From contig KN805377.1 of NCBI GenBank assembly GCA_000818945.1, forward strand, positions 173,051-237,050: 64,000 nt of DNA. The letters are read 5' to 3'. Below, piece after piece: positions 20,032 through 29,561 of this stretch. The stretch's first letter is position 1. Every line of letters begins with the position of its first letter. The DNA is from Schizochytrium sp. CCTCC M209059 (lineage: Eukaryota; Sar; Bigyra; Thraustochytrida; Thraustochytriidae). The notes under the pieces were generated by a model. It was not told where the DNA came from, did not search any database, and worked only from the letters and a program-made list of their open reading frames with translations. The position numbers and the translations under genes are program-made.

Positions 20032-21732
20032 TCATCGAGAGCTTGTGCCTCGCTCTGCATCCAAAGTAGCAGCAGCCGTACGATGAAATGTGCACATGCC
20101 TTTTGTTCGAGCGAACTTATCGCATCCTGACTCAATACAGCGCCTGCCACCTCCATGGCGAAAACAGAGATCAGGCTGACCAAGGCGATCCGCACAGTGC
20201 GGTTCGCGACAGCCGTTCTCACCGGTGTGCTGCAGACATTTGCGTCTGGGCTGGGCAGACCGGGGGCACTTTTCAACGCTGCAGCGGCGTCCTCCACCAT
20301 GACGGGCACACCTTCCATTTGACTGTGCTGCCCTGGTACACCCAAGCCTTTTGCAGCGAGCTCCGCCTCCGTGCGCGATGCATCTGCCCTGTGCGCGAGC
20401 CATCTTTTCGCATCCATGCTCTTTGCAGTATAACAAATGTCGGTGCTCTGTGCATGTGCCGCCAACCCCGCCAAGAGAATTGCAGCCGGCCACTTTGCAT
20501 CGTGCAACGCCACCATGGGCTTTGCATCTCTTTTGCGACAAGGGTTGTTTCGTGCAACCGGCAATTTCGCATTGCTGACCGCCGCCGTGAGCCCGGCAAA
20601 AATTGCCTGTCAGAGCGTTTGCCCTGCACCCTCCCCCTGCACACATTTTGCTACCACCATGAGCTATGCAACGACCCCGGGACCTCACACGGTTGCCACA
20701 TCCCGCATGCCCGCATCGAGTCGTTTCGGCTCGCAGACGCCTTTGAGGGCGCGCATTGCTGTCGCGATTGGCGATACCGTGGTCTCTCTCAAGGTCATCC
20801 TGCGCAGTGTCAGCGTCACCGTCAGCGGCAACGGGGGCCTCATTTGTGGCTTGCATAGGCAAAGAATCGGATGGGAGTTTATTCCGCTCGGCGAAGCTGT
20901 GTATTGCGCATGAATCTCCAGCCTGTTGAACCGTACGCTGGCATCCAGAGGCTGCGCATCGAGGCGTACCGTGAGACTTGCACATGTCCCGGGCTCGCGC
21001 AAGCGCTGTGCAGCCGGGCACCTTACACCGTTTTCGTTCGCCGTGTAACAGGCAGCGTTTGCGAGATCGTGCTTGGTTCTGGCACAACCTCACCTCGCAC
21101 GCAAGTCTCTTCCGACCCTTTGCAGCTTTTGAGACATGAACTTCTTCTTCTTCTTCTTCTTCTTCTTCTATTTCGGAGGCTGAGACCTTTTGCTCTCGCG
21201 CGTGGATTTGAGACCCATTGGTGTCCTCCTTTTCCCCGTCTTGCGCAGCAGCATTTGTTTCGACGGCTCTGCGTGCGTCGTCTCCGCTGCTGCTGCTCGC
21301 AACGCTTTCTTCCTCGTCCTCATCTTCGTCCGCAATCATCTCGCCGCTCAGCAGGCTCTCAAGCACGACATCCCCAAAGTCAGTTTCGATATTCGCGCTA
21401 CCAGCGTCGCTGCGCGCCTTTTCTCTGTCCTTCTCCACCTCCTCGTCCTCTTCATCGTCGTCCTCTTCGTCGTCTCCCTCGTCGTCGTTGTTCTCCTCGT
21501 CTTCGTTGACAAAGTCGTCGTTAACGTCGCCGAGGCCCCTAGTGACGACACCGCCTTCGCCCTGCGCTCCCCGGCTTCGCGCGCGCACGGCGGCAGCTGC
21601 GGCGGCTGCAGCGGCTGCGGCGGCAGCGACGCCAGCGTCGGCGGAGGTCGCGGCTTCCCGCGCGTCGCCCCCGCGCAGCGGCGGCAGCAGCGGCAGCGGC
21701 AGCAGCGGCAACAGCGGCGGCTCCATCTCCAT
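20032..21732 (-). CDS. Tandem Cys/His zinc-finger protein (WRKY19-like fingers)
   Basis: From the ATG next to the gap (21732) the protein is about 566 residues; the true start may lie within or above the gap at 21733-21758. The N-terminal half is Ala-rich then strongly acidic (Glu/Asp runs, about 21300-21560). The C-terminal half (about 20085-21085) contains 12 tandem copies of a short finger of the form C-x4-C-x(8-9)-C-x2-H, mostly followed by GG, for example RCKRLGCTRAAQSNGRCARH. This unit is the one annotated in oomycetes and other stramenopiles as WRKY transcription factor 19-like; no WRKYGQK core is present. It probably binds zinc; a nucleic-acid or regulatory role is inferred only. The finger spacing (about 24 residues) widens between copies 3 and 4. 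Confidence 0.75.
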   Translation of the reverse strand: MEMEPPLLPLLPLPLLPPLRGGDAREAATSADAGVAAAAAAAAAAAAAVRARSRGAQGEGGVVTRGLGDVNDDFVNEDEENNDDEGDDEEDDDEEDEEVEKDREKARSDAGSANIETDFGDVVLESLLSGEMIADEDEDEEESVASSSSGDDARRAVETNAAAQDGEKEDTNGSQIHAREQKVSASEIEEEEEEEEEVHVSKAAKGRKRLACEVRLCQNQARSRKRCLLHGERKRCKVPGCTALARARDMCKSHGTPRCAASGCQRTVQQAGDSCAIHSFAERNKLPSDSLPMQATNEAPVAADGDADTAQDDLERDHGIANRDSNARPQRRLRAETTRCGHAGCGNRVRSRGRCIAHGGSKMCAGGGCRANALTGNFCRAHGGGQQCEIAGCTKQPLSQKRCKAHGGVARCKVAGCNSLGGVGGTCTEHRHLLYCKEHGCEKMARAQGRCIAHGGGARCKRLGCTRAAQSNGRCARHGGGRRCSVEKCPRSAQPRRKCLQHTGENGCREPHCADRLGQPDLCFRHGGGRRCIESGCDKFARTKGMCTFHRTAAATLDAERGTSSR

Positions 21733-21758
21733 NNNNNNNNNNNNNNNNNNNNNNNNNN
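21733..21758. other. Assembly gap (26 N)
   Basis: Short run of N at the 5' edge of the zinc-finger gene. Confidence 0.99.
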
Positions 21759-23266
21759 CTCGGACCGCGTGGGCGCGGGGCGGCGCGTCTGACCGGCGCG
21801 GAGGCGGGGCGGCGAGAGGGATTATTAACGCGGATGATGAACGTCGAGGGCTGAATGAACGCCCCGCGACGCAGCGCACGGCCTCAATTGATGCGCTTGC
21901 TCGGCTTCTTCGTGGACTCGCTCGCTCGCTCGCTCGCTCTCAGGAAACCTGCGAGAGCGGGCGAGCGTCTGTGCGGGTCTCGCGCGGGAGGCCGAGCGGG
22001 CGCGGCGCGTGAAAGGCGCGAGATGGGCGGTCTGGCGTGGACGGACGGCGAGGGCGGATGTTGACCAAGAGCATGCGTGCCTGCCGGTGGTGCATTTTCG
22101 CTCATTTTTGCGCATTTTGTTTCGCTGGACGCCGTATGCGCGCGCTTTGTGACGATGGCGACGATGAGAAGGAGGGGAGGCCTCGAGGGCACGCGCGCCG
22201 CGTGCCTCGCGTTCTACTGCGGGAGAGAGCAGCAGGCCCAGCTGCTGCGATCATTGAGGCGCGCGTCGACGAGAGACGCGAGGCACGAGAACTCAAGGCT
22301 AGCGCAAACAGCGAGAAGCTTTTATCTTGAGCGAAACTAAAAATGAAAATGAGGAAACGCTGACGCTCAATTCGTTTGATTTCCCTCTTCTTTTCGTTTC
22401 CTTTTTTTTCTTTTTCTTTTTTTTTCTTCCCCCGGGCCCCTTTATTTTTTTTTCCACTTTCCACTTTCCTTCTCTCTTGGTAGGCTGGCTTCGTTGTGGC
22501 GGACACTGTCGCCAAGGCCAAGGCGCTTCGTCAACATCCCTTGAAGCAGGAGCAGTAGGCAGGGCTCCGACGAATTTCTCTTCCTTCTGGCGTTCTTCTC
22601 GTGGCGTCGCAGCATTAGAGTCTCTATCACTCATGGAAAGTGGTCTCCTACCAAAGAGTAAAAGTTTTTTTCTTTCAAAACAGGGTTGAGAGGGCTTCGT
22701 GACAGAGTTACGTGCTTGAAGAGTTGGCACGCCGCCCCGAAGAGCGAGCGTGAGCGGAGCAGGTCACCTTAATGTAGCGATGACTTAAGACTGCTGTGCT
22801 ATCTGTGCTTTTTAGATTTTGGAATGTCTAAGATTTGGAGTGTCGTATCTTCTCTTGCACCAGATGAATAGGAGTTCACCGCAGCCAAAACGCAAATTTC
22901 TTTTCACAACGCGCAAAATTCAGACCGATAAGTTTTTAGGTATTTCGGCGAAACAAGAAAACGCATTTGCGACTCGTATTACGACAAATATTCGTAATGA
23001 TTCCCAGAGCATTGTATGATCTCAAGGCTGTTTTTATCTGCAGGAGTCAGCTACTGAGAGGCGTGGCCTCGTTCCACGCATGCTCCCAAACTTTGATTAA
23101 GCAGCCAGGGTCACATTGCCAAATTCTTTGCGCAGGTATTGCAAATTACAGCGGGCAGCCTCTATACAACTCAGGGTCTTTGCCGTGTTGCTAAAAATCC
23201 GCACCGAGTTCAAGAAACCCAGATTCGCCTCGAACGTCCCATTATCTCCAAATAATTCCATCGGGG
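21759..23266. other. Long stretch without a secure gene
   Basis: About 1.5 kb. 21759-22320 is GC-rich and probably the zinc-finger promoter, with CGCT repeats near 21928-21945. 22381-22460 is a strong pyrimidine tract. From 22740 to 23266 the sequence is less GC-rich and no open frame resembles a protein. One weak minus-strand frame is listed separately. Confidence 0.4.
22299..22632 (-). CDS. Weak hypothetical ORF
   Basis: Open frame of about 110 residues from an ATG at 22632 (MSDRDSNAATPREERQ). The first 50 residues have plausible composition, but the middle is a Lys run read from the antisense pyrimidine tract (22381-22460) and the end looks random. Not recognised. It may be a first exon, or nothing. 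Confidence 0.15.
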
Positions 23267-23464
23267 TTAGAAACAAGCACGCGCTTTGCTAGTTGCGGTG
23301 CAATCAGAGTCTCCAGGTGTCCACGGCGGAGAACAAGCATACGTTGGGCAAATCGTGATGCAATCAGGCGTCTTCAGGATCTCCTTGCGGAGCTCAAGTC
23401 CGCATTTGCAATTTGTAATGCAATCAGTTCTGTCTTTCAGGAATTCGCGGTGGAACACGAACAC
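23267..23464 (-). repeat. 60-bp tandem repeat, three degenerate copies, phased as a 20-residue repeat
   Basis: CAATCAG occurs at 23301, 23361 and 23421, exactly 60 bases apart, with similar flanks (each copy ends near a GGAGxxCAAG-type string). On the minus strand an open frame of 65 codons reads the copies as 20-residue units with the shared core DCIT/DCTA (RTDCITNCKCGLEL, TPDCITICPTYACS, DSDCTATSKARACF). It overlaps the 3' end of the UBA5-like gene in another frame. It may be an unrecognised 3' exon or a decayed minisatellite. Confidence 0.6.
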
Positions 23465-24441
23465 GCGTTGACAGCCCGTGCTGTAGCAGAGGAAACAGTA
23501 ACCTTGTCCATCCGACGCGAATAGGAAGTATATAATCGCCCAGGATCGTTGACTGTCGAAGGAAGCAAAAGTCTACTTATTTTGGCAAGAACAAGACCTG
23601 CGAGAAGCGCTGCAAAGCCCGGGTCAGGACTGTCTTCGCAACGACTTGATCGCGTTTGTGTCTGGACAAAAGAATCGCATTTTGTGCAATTCTCGAGAGC
23701 CACAACCTTGTCTGAAGAAGCGAGCGACGTATACGCATGAACCGCACCACTCAAACCGTGCGCGGGGTCAATGTGAATAGAAGTATCGATGAAGGCCGTG
23801 CAATTCTCTACACACCATGCACTCACAGCAGAGCGCTCTTCACGTTCGCGGAGGCAGCAGACAACCAAATCAGCGGGATCTCCATCCAAGTCTCCGCAGA
23901 GTTTATTCAGAGCTTGCGCCGAGACGGGAGATGACATGGAACATACACTGCTCGAAAAAGAGAGATCTTGCGCAAGCGAGCGTGCAGCCACAGCTTGCGT
24001 CAGACCAATATGCTCGCGTCGAAAACACGATTTCGCGAGACAGGCCTCGGTAACGACCTTGTCGTCGAGAATGCCAAGCTTGCCGATTCCGGCGCGAGCA
24101 AGGCCTTCCGCAATAAACGAACCAACGTCTCCAGCTCCGACTAGAATGACAGTTTTTGTCTGCAAGGGTCGCACATGAGAGTGGCTATTGCTTTCGGGCT
24201 CGCTCATTCTGGTCTTGAATTTGTTCGCAAAACGCTCCAATTTTTCGAGATCGAGTTCCTGGACTTGACGAATGACGTCGGGGTTCTTGTGCAGTCGGGC
24301 TGCGAACTCGAGCTCTTTGATTCTACATTCGAGTCGTTTCACCCAGGCCAAAACATCTTCTTCCTTTGCCACCTCGAACTTCGCTCGCTCCAATGTTGCA
24401 TGCTGCGCAGTGTCCTCGCTCGACTCTTTCCCGTCGCCCAT
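23437..24441 (-). CDS. Divergent UBA5/ThiF-like E1 protein, probably inactive
   Basis: 334 residues, ATG at 24441. A helical N-terminus is followed by a Rossmann-type segment VILVGAGDVGSFIAEGLARAGIGKL (about 96-120) and ...CFRREHIGLTQAVAARSLA, which line up with UBA5, the E1 that activates UFM1 on the ER/cytosol side. Key residues look lost: the ANMNR arginine is replaced (TEACLAKS), the GLSK lysine reads GLTQ, the adenylation aspartate region reads CLREREER, and only one CxxC zinc pair (NCTKC) is visible. No clear catalytic Cys context (KREGVCAASLPTT in UBA5) is left; the aligned string is SSRCEDSPDPGFA. I infer a degenerate paralogue or pseudoenzyme of the UFM1 system. A MoeB/ThiF-like protein of other function is possible. 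Confidence 0.6.
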   Translation of the reverse strand: MGDGKESSEDTAQHATLERAKFEVAKEEDVLAWVKRLECRIKELEFAARLHKNPDVIRQVQELDLEKLERFANKFKTRMSEPESNSHSHVRPLQTKTVILVGAGDVGSFIAEGLARAGIGKLGILDDKVVTEACLAKSCFRREHIGLTQAVAARSLAQDLSFSSSVCSMSSPVSAQALNKLCGDLDGDPADLVVCCLREREERSAVSAWCVENCTAFIDTSIHIDPAHGLSGAVHAYTSLASSDKVVALENCTKCDSFVQTQTRSSRCEDSPDPGFAALLAGLVLAKISRLLLPSTVNDPGRLYTSYSRRMDKVTVSSATARAVNACSCSTANS

Positions 24442-24723
24442 AATATTAGATCTTTTCTTATCTGGGAAGAAAAGGCCGACGTGGGTGCTCTCGTGGCGTC
24501 CGCTCCGCTTGTTTCCCGTGCACAGTGAATAAAAACAGTCGGCGTCGCTGTGTTCCTGACCCCCCCGCTCTCAGTCACACTCTACCAGGTGCAGCGACAA
24601 GCAGCGACCAGCAGCGCTACCTCAAACACTCCCTCACTCGTTTGATGTCTTTCGCACAGCCGGCGACGCAGGTTTGCCTCGGCAGCGGCAAGGTCGCATC
24701 AGTGGCGCCTGCCTACCTGCTAA

Positions 24724-24768
<45 letters not shown>

Positions 24769-25065
24769 ACGTGTTGTGTGTGATTGACAGCGAGAATCGA
24801 AGTGGCCCAAAAAGAGTCCCAACGCCACAATTAAGGTGGGCACGCACGGGGATTTAAGGAGGCCCGCCGAGACCACCAGAATTGGTCGCTCTCGCCCCGC
24901 GCCGCCCAGACTAGCAACAGCCTCGGGACCAAGCTTTGGCTGCCGCGCGCTCTCGCTCGATCGCCCGCCTGCCTTCCGGAGCGCGTGGACACAAAGCAGC
25001 GAAGCGCCGATCCGGATCAGCAGACGGACAGACGGACGCGCGTCGCGTTCAACTTGACAACAAAG
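24442..25065. promoter_or_regulatory. Divergent promoter between UBA5-like and NOP10 genes
   Basis: About 620 bases between a minus-strand and a plus-strand gene. It includes a CTTG microsatellite (24725-24768). No gene is seen. A pyrimidine/ACGGAC-rich leader (about 25020-25060) precedes the NOP10 ATG. Confidence 0.45.
24725..24768. repeat. (CTTG)n tetranucleotide microsatellite
   Basis: About eleven perfect CTTG units in the shared promoter. Confidence 0.9.
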
Positions 25066-25374
25066 ATGCATCTCATGTACTACTTGAACGAGGAGGGCAA
25101 GCGCGTGTACACGCTCAAGGTACGTGGTGAGGAGAGGGAGGAGGGAGAGAGATGAGGTTGGAGACTCTTGAGAAGATAAGGTGAAAGTCAACGAGACTAA
25201 CTGGACTCGCTGCGCTGACGTACAATTGAGCAGAAGGAGACCCCCGAGGGTGAACCTACCGAGTCCGCACATCCTGCCCGCTTCAGCCCGGACGACAAGA
25301 TGTCGCGCCAGCGGATCACTCTTAAGCAGCGTTACGGCCTCTTGCCTTCGCAGTTGCCCGCGCCCAAAGTGTAA
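25066..25374 (+). CDS. NOP10: H/ACA snoRNP subunit NOP10 (two exons)
   Basis: Exons 25066..25119 and 25234..25374, joined over a 114-base intron with GTACGT donor and GAGCAG acceptor. The product is 64 residues, the normal length. Exon 1 gives MHLMYYLNEEGKRVYTLK, exon 2 begins KETPEGEPTESAHPARFSPDDK; YYLN...G.RVYTLK and SAHPARFSPDDK are the hallmark strings of NOP10. It binds CBF5/dyskerin in box H/ACA particles, which make pseudouridine in rRNA and snRNA, in the nucleolus. It is too short and split to appear as one ORF. It is divergent from the UBA5-like gene. Confidence 0.96.
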
Positions 25375-25471
25375 TATGTGCTAAGCGATTTGGTATTGAC
25401 GTTATCTTGTTTTCCCCCCTTCCAAAAATATTGCTAATGTGTAAAACAAAACTCATGCATTGCATTGTTTC

Positions 25472-27103
25472 CTACTCAACAACATAGTCGTCGTCATCGT
25501 CATCGTCAACTTTACCGCCGTCTTTGTCGTCCTCTTCGTCTTCATCAAGATCGAGATCAATGACTTTCTTCGCGGCACTCCTGCGACGCTTTGGCTCGGA
25601 AGCCGTTTTGTTGTTGCTGCTGCCATCATCGTTCATCTCGGTGTCCTCCTCTCGATCATCGCTTTCGTCATCATCATCATTGTCATCGTCGTCATTGGCT
25701 TGAAAAGCTTTGCGCGCAGACTGAGCCGCAGATCTCTTGGAAACAGCCCGCCTTGGCGTCGTAATGGTGACCGAGCCTTCAACAAAATCTGGCTCATCGC
25801 TCTCGCTCTCATCACTATTCCACTTTGCAGCATTCGATAAAGACCTTCTACTCGTTTGCGAAGTGTCCTGGGAGCTGGCAACCATGGAGACGTCGCCCTG
25901 AGAAGCGAGATCTTCTGTTTCCGTGAGTGAGACGGAGGCAAGCGCCCGCGCCTTGTAAGACTCGCCCAGCATGAGCGGATCTGCCCAGTCAATCTCCTCT
26001 GCTGGTCCTTGACGCAGGACTTCCATTGTACCATTTCCGTCGCGCGTAACCCATTCATACGAAGTAAATACCACGACCTCTTCGTATTTGGCATCGAGTG
26101 TGACGCCTTGCTTCTCGCGCTCGTCAAAGTTTACATGCAGATAGTTGGTCTCCGGGTGAATCAGTGCGCCGAGTAAACGAAGAGTCTTTCCTTCCTCGGC
26201 AAACTCGATGTTAAGAACAGGCTTTGTTGATGCAAAGCCTTCGATCGTTCCGCATGTTCCAATCGATTGCAGCGACATTTGGCCGGGCAGTACGAAGAGG
26301 CGATGATGCTTGCGATTCATGCTCTGGCTCACCTTGAATTCGCGATTATCGCATGCCGCTACAGCTCGCGGCAATGACAAGCCCTGAGTTGGACTCAAGA
26401 TATCACGTTCCTGGGTCATCATGGAGAGTTTGGCTGCTTCCTTTACAGCGGCATCCTGTACGTTGGCGGCCTCCACATCTTCGCGTGTTTGAAAGGTTTT
26501 GACGCCGCCGCGCTTTGCAGTTGTCTTTTTCGTCTGACTGGAAGTCGCTTGTACTTGCGAGCCACCCGCTAATGAAGTCTTTTGCTTTTTTGCTTTTGTG
26601 GATGAGGCACTCTCGGATCCTGCCTTCAATTTGCGTTTTTGCGGAGTAGCCGTGCCTACAGTTTTCGCCTTCGTCACACCTTTCTTAGCACTCGCTTTCG
26701 GAGTTGTAGCAGGCTTTTTCCTGGCGCTGGACTTTTTCATTACAATGTCCGAGAGGACATCATTGTCGGATTCGTCCGCGTCCAGCGCATTGGAATTCCT
26801 TCCCCGGGCCGTTCCGCCAAAACTGGAACTGTTGTCATCGTCATCATTGTCGGACGTTCCGCGTGCGCTATAAAAATTATCGTCATCCTCCCCGAAATCA
26901 TCGTCACTGTCACCGGCACCCCGCCGGCGGGTCGCGCTAGCCTTTGTGGTCTTCTTGGCCGTAGACTTTGCCTTGGCCCCTTTGACAACTTGCACCTCGT
27001 CGCTGTCCTCGTCCGCCGCATCGCTGTTCCTGGAGTCCTCGTCGCTTGACAGCTGATCCTTGTAGCTCACCGGCGCCCCACGCGCCCTCGCGCTGCGCGG
27101 CAT
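25472..27103 (-). CDS. RHL1: RHL1-like DNA topoisomerase VI accessory protein
   Basis: 543 residues from the ATG at 27103 (MPRSARARGAP). The N-terminal 240 residues are acidic and Lys/Ser-rich with nuclear-localisation-like basic clusters. The core at about 253-367 (RKHHRLFVLPGQM...GTIEGFASTKPVLNIEF...LRLLGALIHPETNYLHVNF...YEEVVVFTSYEWV) matches the conserved part of plant ROOT HAIRLESS 1, a subunit of the plant topoisomerase VI complex that supports endoreduplication. The C-terminus is Asp/Glu-rich. By homology it would sit in the nucleus with SPO11-3/TOP6A, TOP6B and BIN4; none of these is in the window. It ends about 100 bases from the convergent NOP10 gene. Confidence 0.75.
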   Translation of the reverse strand: MPRSARARGAPVSYKDQLSSDEDSRNSDAADEDSDEVQVVKGAKAKSTAKKTTKASATRRRGAGDSDDDFGEDDDNFYSARGTSDNDDDDNSSSFGGTARGRNSNALDADESDNDVLSDIVMKKSSARKKPATTPKASAKKGVTKAKTVGTATPQKRKLKAGSESASSTKAKKQKTSLAGGSQVQATSSQTKKTTAKRGGVKTFQTREDVEAANVQDAAVKEAAKLSMMTQERDILSPTQGLSLPRAVAACDNREFKVSQSMNRKHHRLFVLPGQMSLQSIGTCGTIEGFASTKPVLNIEFAEEGKTLRLLGALIHPETNYLHVNFDEREKQGVTLDAKYEEVVVFTSYEWVTRDGNGTMEVLRQGPAEEIDWADPLMLGESYKARALASVSLTETEDLASQGDVSMVASSQDTSQTSRRSLSNAAKWNSDESESDEPDFVEGSVTITTPRRAVSKRSAAQSARKAFQANDDDDNDDDDESDDREEDTEMNDDGSSNNKTASEPKRRRSAAKKVIDLDLDEDEEDDKDGGKVDDDDDDDYVVE

Positions 27104-27559
27104 CCTCGCCAAGATTGCTCGGCTGCTCGCGCGAAAGCGGCAAACAGGCGCGGCGCGGTCGTTAGTCAGGCAAAAAGGGGTTTTGCTTTGACAAATCCCT
27201 GTCACGTTTGTGCTAAATCCTATGTGGCAGTGAGTGGCACCTTTTTGTTTGTGTTGCAGCAAAAACGAGAGCGCCGACGAGAGCGCCGACGAGAGCGGTA
27301 TCTCACGAGAGCGCCTGGTCGCGAGAGATCGAGCGTAAGCTCACGCAAGCATTCTTCTTAGGCGCCTTCTCTCCTCTTTGCACGAGTCTGACGAGGAGAA
27401 CCACACTGACGGCAAGAACAAGGATCGTGCATTGTTCGTCTCGAGCGCGACAACAGAGACTATCGCGGACAGCGCTGCCTGACAGTAAGTGCGTTCGCTG
27501 CTGGAGGGGGAAAAGGGACACGACGGACGAATCAAGGACCGGCGAGCGAAACAGACAAT
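27104..27559. promoter_or_regulatory. Divergent promoter between RHL1 and P4H-GT60 genes
   Basis: About 455 bases between divergent starts. A short GAGAGCGCCGAC direct repeat (27268-27298) is the only structure noticed. Confidence 0.45.
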
Positions 27560-29550
27560 ATGCAAAGCGGGAACGTATTGCAAAATGATGCCGTGAGAGC
27601 CCGGCTTGCGGCTTTTCTTGGTGCTCCGGTCGGGCAAAAAGCTGCAACGAATGCGGACATCGCGCCACCCGCCGACAAAGCTAAAGCATCTTGCTCTCCA
27701 AAAGCGAAAACGGCAAGCGCAAAGCCCGAGGGAGTCGTAGAAGAGCCCGTTCTTGACGCACAGGCACTGTTTGCGCTGTGTAGCAATGATTTTGCCTGGT
27801 GCTCCAAGATGCCAGCAATGAATGCGCAAGAGTGCGAGACCTTGTGCACTGCAATTCGAGATCGTGGCCCTGATGATTTGCGCGCAGCACAAATGGGGGC
27901 CAATACGGCCTGGCAGAATGCCCTGTATCGAGGCGACCGAATTGCTTGGATCACAGCAGCCTGGGACCGCCGGACAATGTTTGATGCCGCAATGCGTGTC
28001 TTCAAGCGTTTGCAGAGCCAGCTACGCGAGCGCTTTGCGCTGTCTGACCGCGTCAGTCTTCAGCTTGCCTGCTATCCCGCAAATGCTGCGGGCTATGTCA
28101 AGCATCGCGATACAGAAAACAAAGAGGAGGGTCATCGCGTCGTGACTGCACTCCTCTATCTGAATCCAGCTTGGGTTACAACCAAGCATGAGGGCGCGCT
28201 ACGGATATACTCCCCATCTGGTGACCAACATTACGATGTGGCACCCGAAGCCAACCGCCTGGTAGTCTTTCAGTCTCACTTGGAGCATGAAGTGCTCAAG
28301 ACGCAAAGTCGGCCTCGCTGGGCCATCACCTGCTGGTTTTACAGCAAGACTTTGGATGCTGTTTCAGCATCCAAGTCCATCGCCATGACAAGCATGGAAA
28401 GCCCATCGTCTGCGGAGACGATCTTCGTAGCAATTCCAAGCTTTCGAGATCCTCTGTGTGCCTCGACGGTCCTCGACCTTTATGAGAAAGCTTTGCGCCC
28501 CGAACGTGTTCGAGTGGGAATCTGCTGGCAAAACGAGAGCGACGAAACAGAATACTTTGGGAGAACTCCGGAGGAGCGTGACCTATTTACACAGCGCATC
28601 AAGTTGGGCCACGTACGCTCCGTGGCGATTCCAGCGAGCAGTGCAACTGGGCCGTGCACCGCGCGCGCCCTTATCCACAAGTCGTTGTACGGTGGGGAGA
28701 CCTATCTTCTGAATGTCGACGCGCATACACGCTTCGTCAAGGGCTGGGACGAGAAGATGATCCATTTGCTCGAAGTCGCGGCATCTCACGCATTGCATCC
28801 CTCGCGAGCCATGCTCTCCACATATCCAGCGGGCTTTGAGCTGGACCGTTCTTCCGGAGAGGAGCGTCTTCCGTACAAAGAGCTCACGCTCGTGTCTCTG
28901 GGCGTCCTCTCGGCCCCCATTCTGCGGCCCAGCCACTTCGACCACGACGACTGGACCCTGCGCATAAAAAGTGAGCGAGTATCTCCCTCCTCTTTGATCT
29001 CACCTCCATCATCGTCCTCGTCCTCGTCCCCGTCCTCGTCATCATCCTCATCCCCACCCTCGCCTCCTTCTCCGCCGTCGCAATCTGACGGCGCGGATCC
29101 CGCGCCGCCCGAGGTGGTCGCGACGCACCTCTTCGCGGGAGGCTTCAACTTTTCGCGGGCCGCGGTCCTTGTGGATCTGGCCGCGTACCCGGACGCCGAG
29201 CACCTCTTCTTCGGCGAGGAGAGCGCCATGGCCGCGCGGCTCTTCGCGCGCGGCTGCGACGTCTTCTGCCCCGTGGGCGAGGACCTCGTCTTCCACCTGT
29301 GGGCCGCCGCAGACCGCCAAGAGCGCCTCTTCCGCAGCCCCGACGCGGCGCGCCTCGAGGCCTCGCGCGCCGTCGCTCGCGCGCTGGCCGCCGGGGCGAC
29401 GGGCGCGGCGGCGGCCGGAGCGGCGGTGACCTCGAGGTCGGGGTGGAGCTGCAGAGCAGCAGCAGCAGCGGCAGTGGCAGCGGCAGCAGCAGCGGCAGCA
29501 GCAGCAGCGAGAGCAACGACGCGCGCGGATTTGGCCGAAGTCGTGCGTAC
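27560..29550 (+). CDS. Prolyl 4-hydroxylase / GT60 GlcNAc-transferase fusion (Skp1 modification type)
   Basis: ATG at 27560. Residues about 70-265 form a 2-oxoglutarate/Fe(II) prolyl-4-hydroxylase: iron ligands His182, Asp184 (KHRDT) and His243 (HLEHEVL), with ALLYLNPAW and Arg in RPRWAITCWF for 2-oxoglutarate. Residues about 285-610 match GT60, the polypeptide hydroxyproline GlcNAc-transferase: TIFVAIPSFRDPLC, LLNVDAHTRFVKGWD (Asp387, the D-x-H form of the DxD metal site), FAGGFNFSRA, HLFFGEESAMAARLFARGCD. In Dictyostelium these are separate proteins, PhyA and Gnt1, acting in turn on Skp1 for oxygen sensing; here one chain holds both. A Ser/Pro-rich linker (about 475-512) interrupts the GT. 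The frame stays open to 29944, past the NUS1 start (29562), and after about residue 613 becomes Ala-rich; the true C-terminus is unresolved, so the end given here is nominal. Confidence 0.8.
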
Positions 29551-29561
29551 TTTTCGCGGCC

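Noticed and set aside
19851..20564. Minus-strand 237-codon ORF overlapping the zinc-finger gene
   Set aside because: It reads the finger codons out of frame and ends in a Lys run from a TTC repeat; no domain is visible.
23281..23464. CRISPR-like array from the 60-base spacing
   Set aside because: Eukaryotic context; copies are degenerate along their whole length with no constant repeat and variable spacer.
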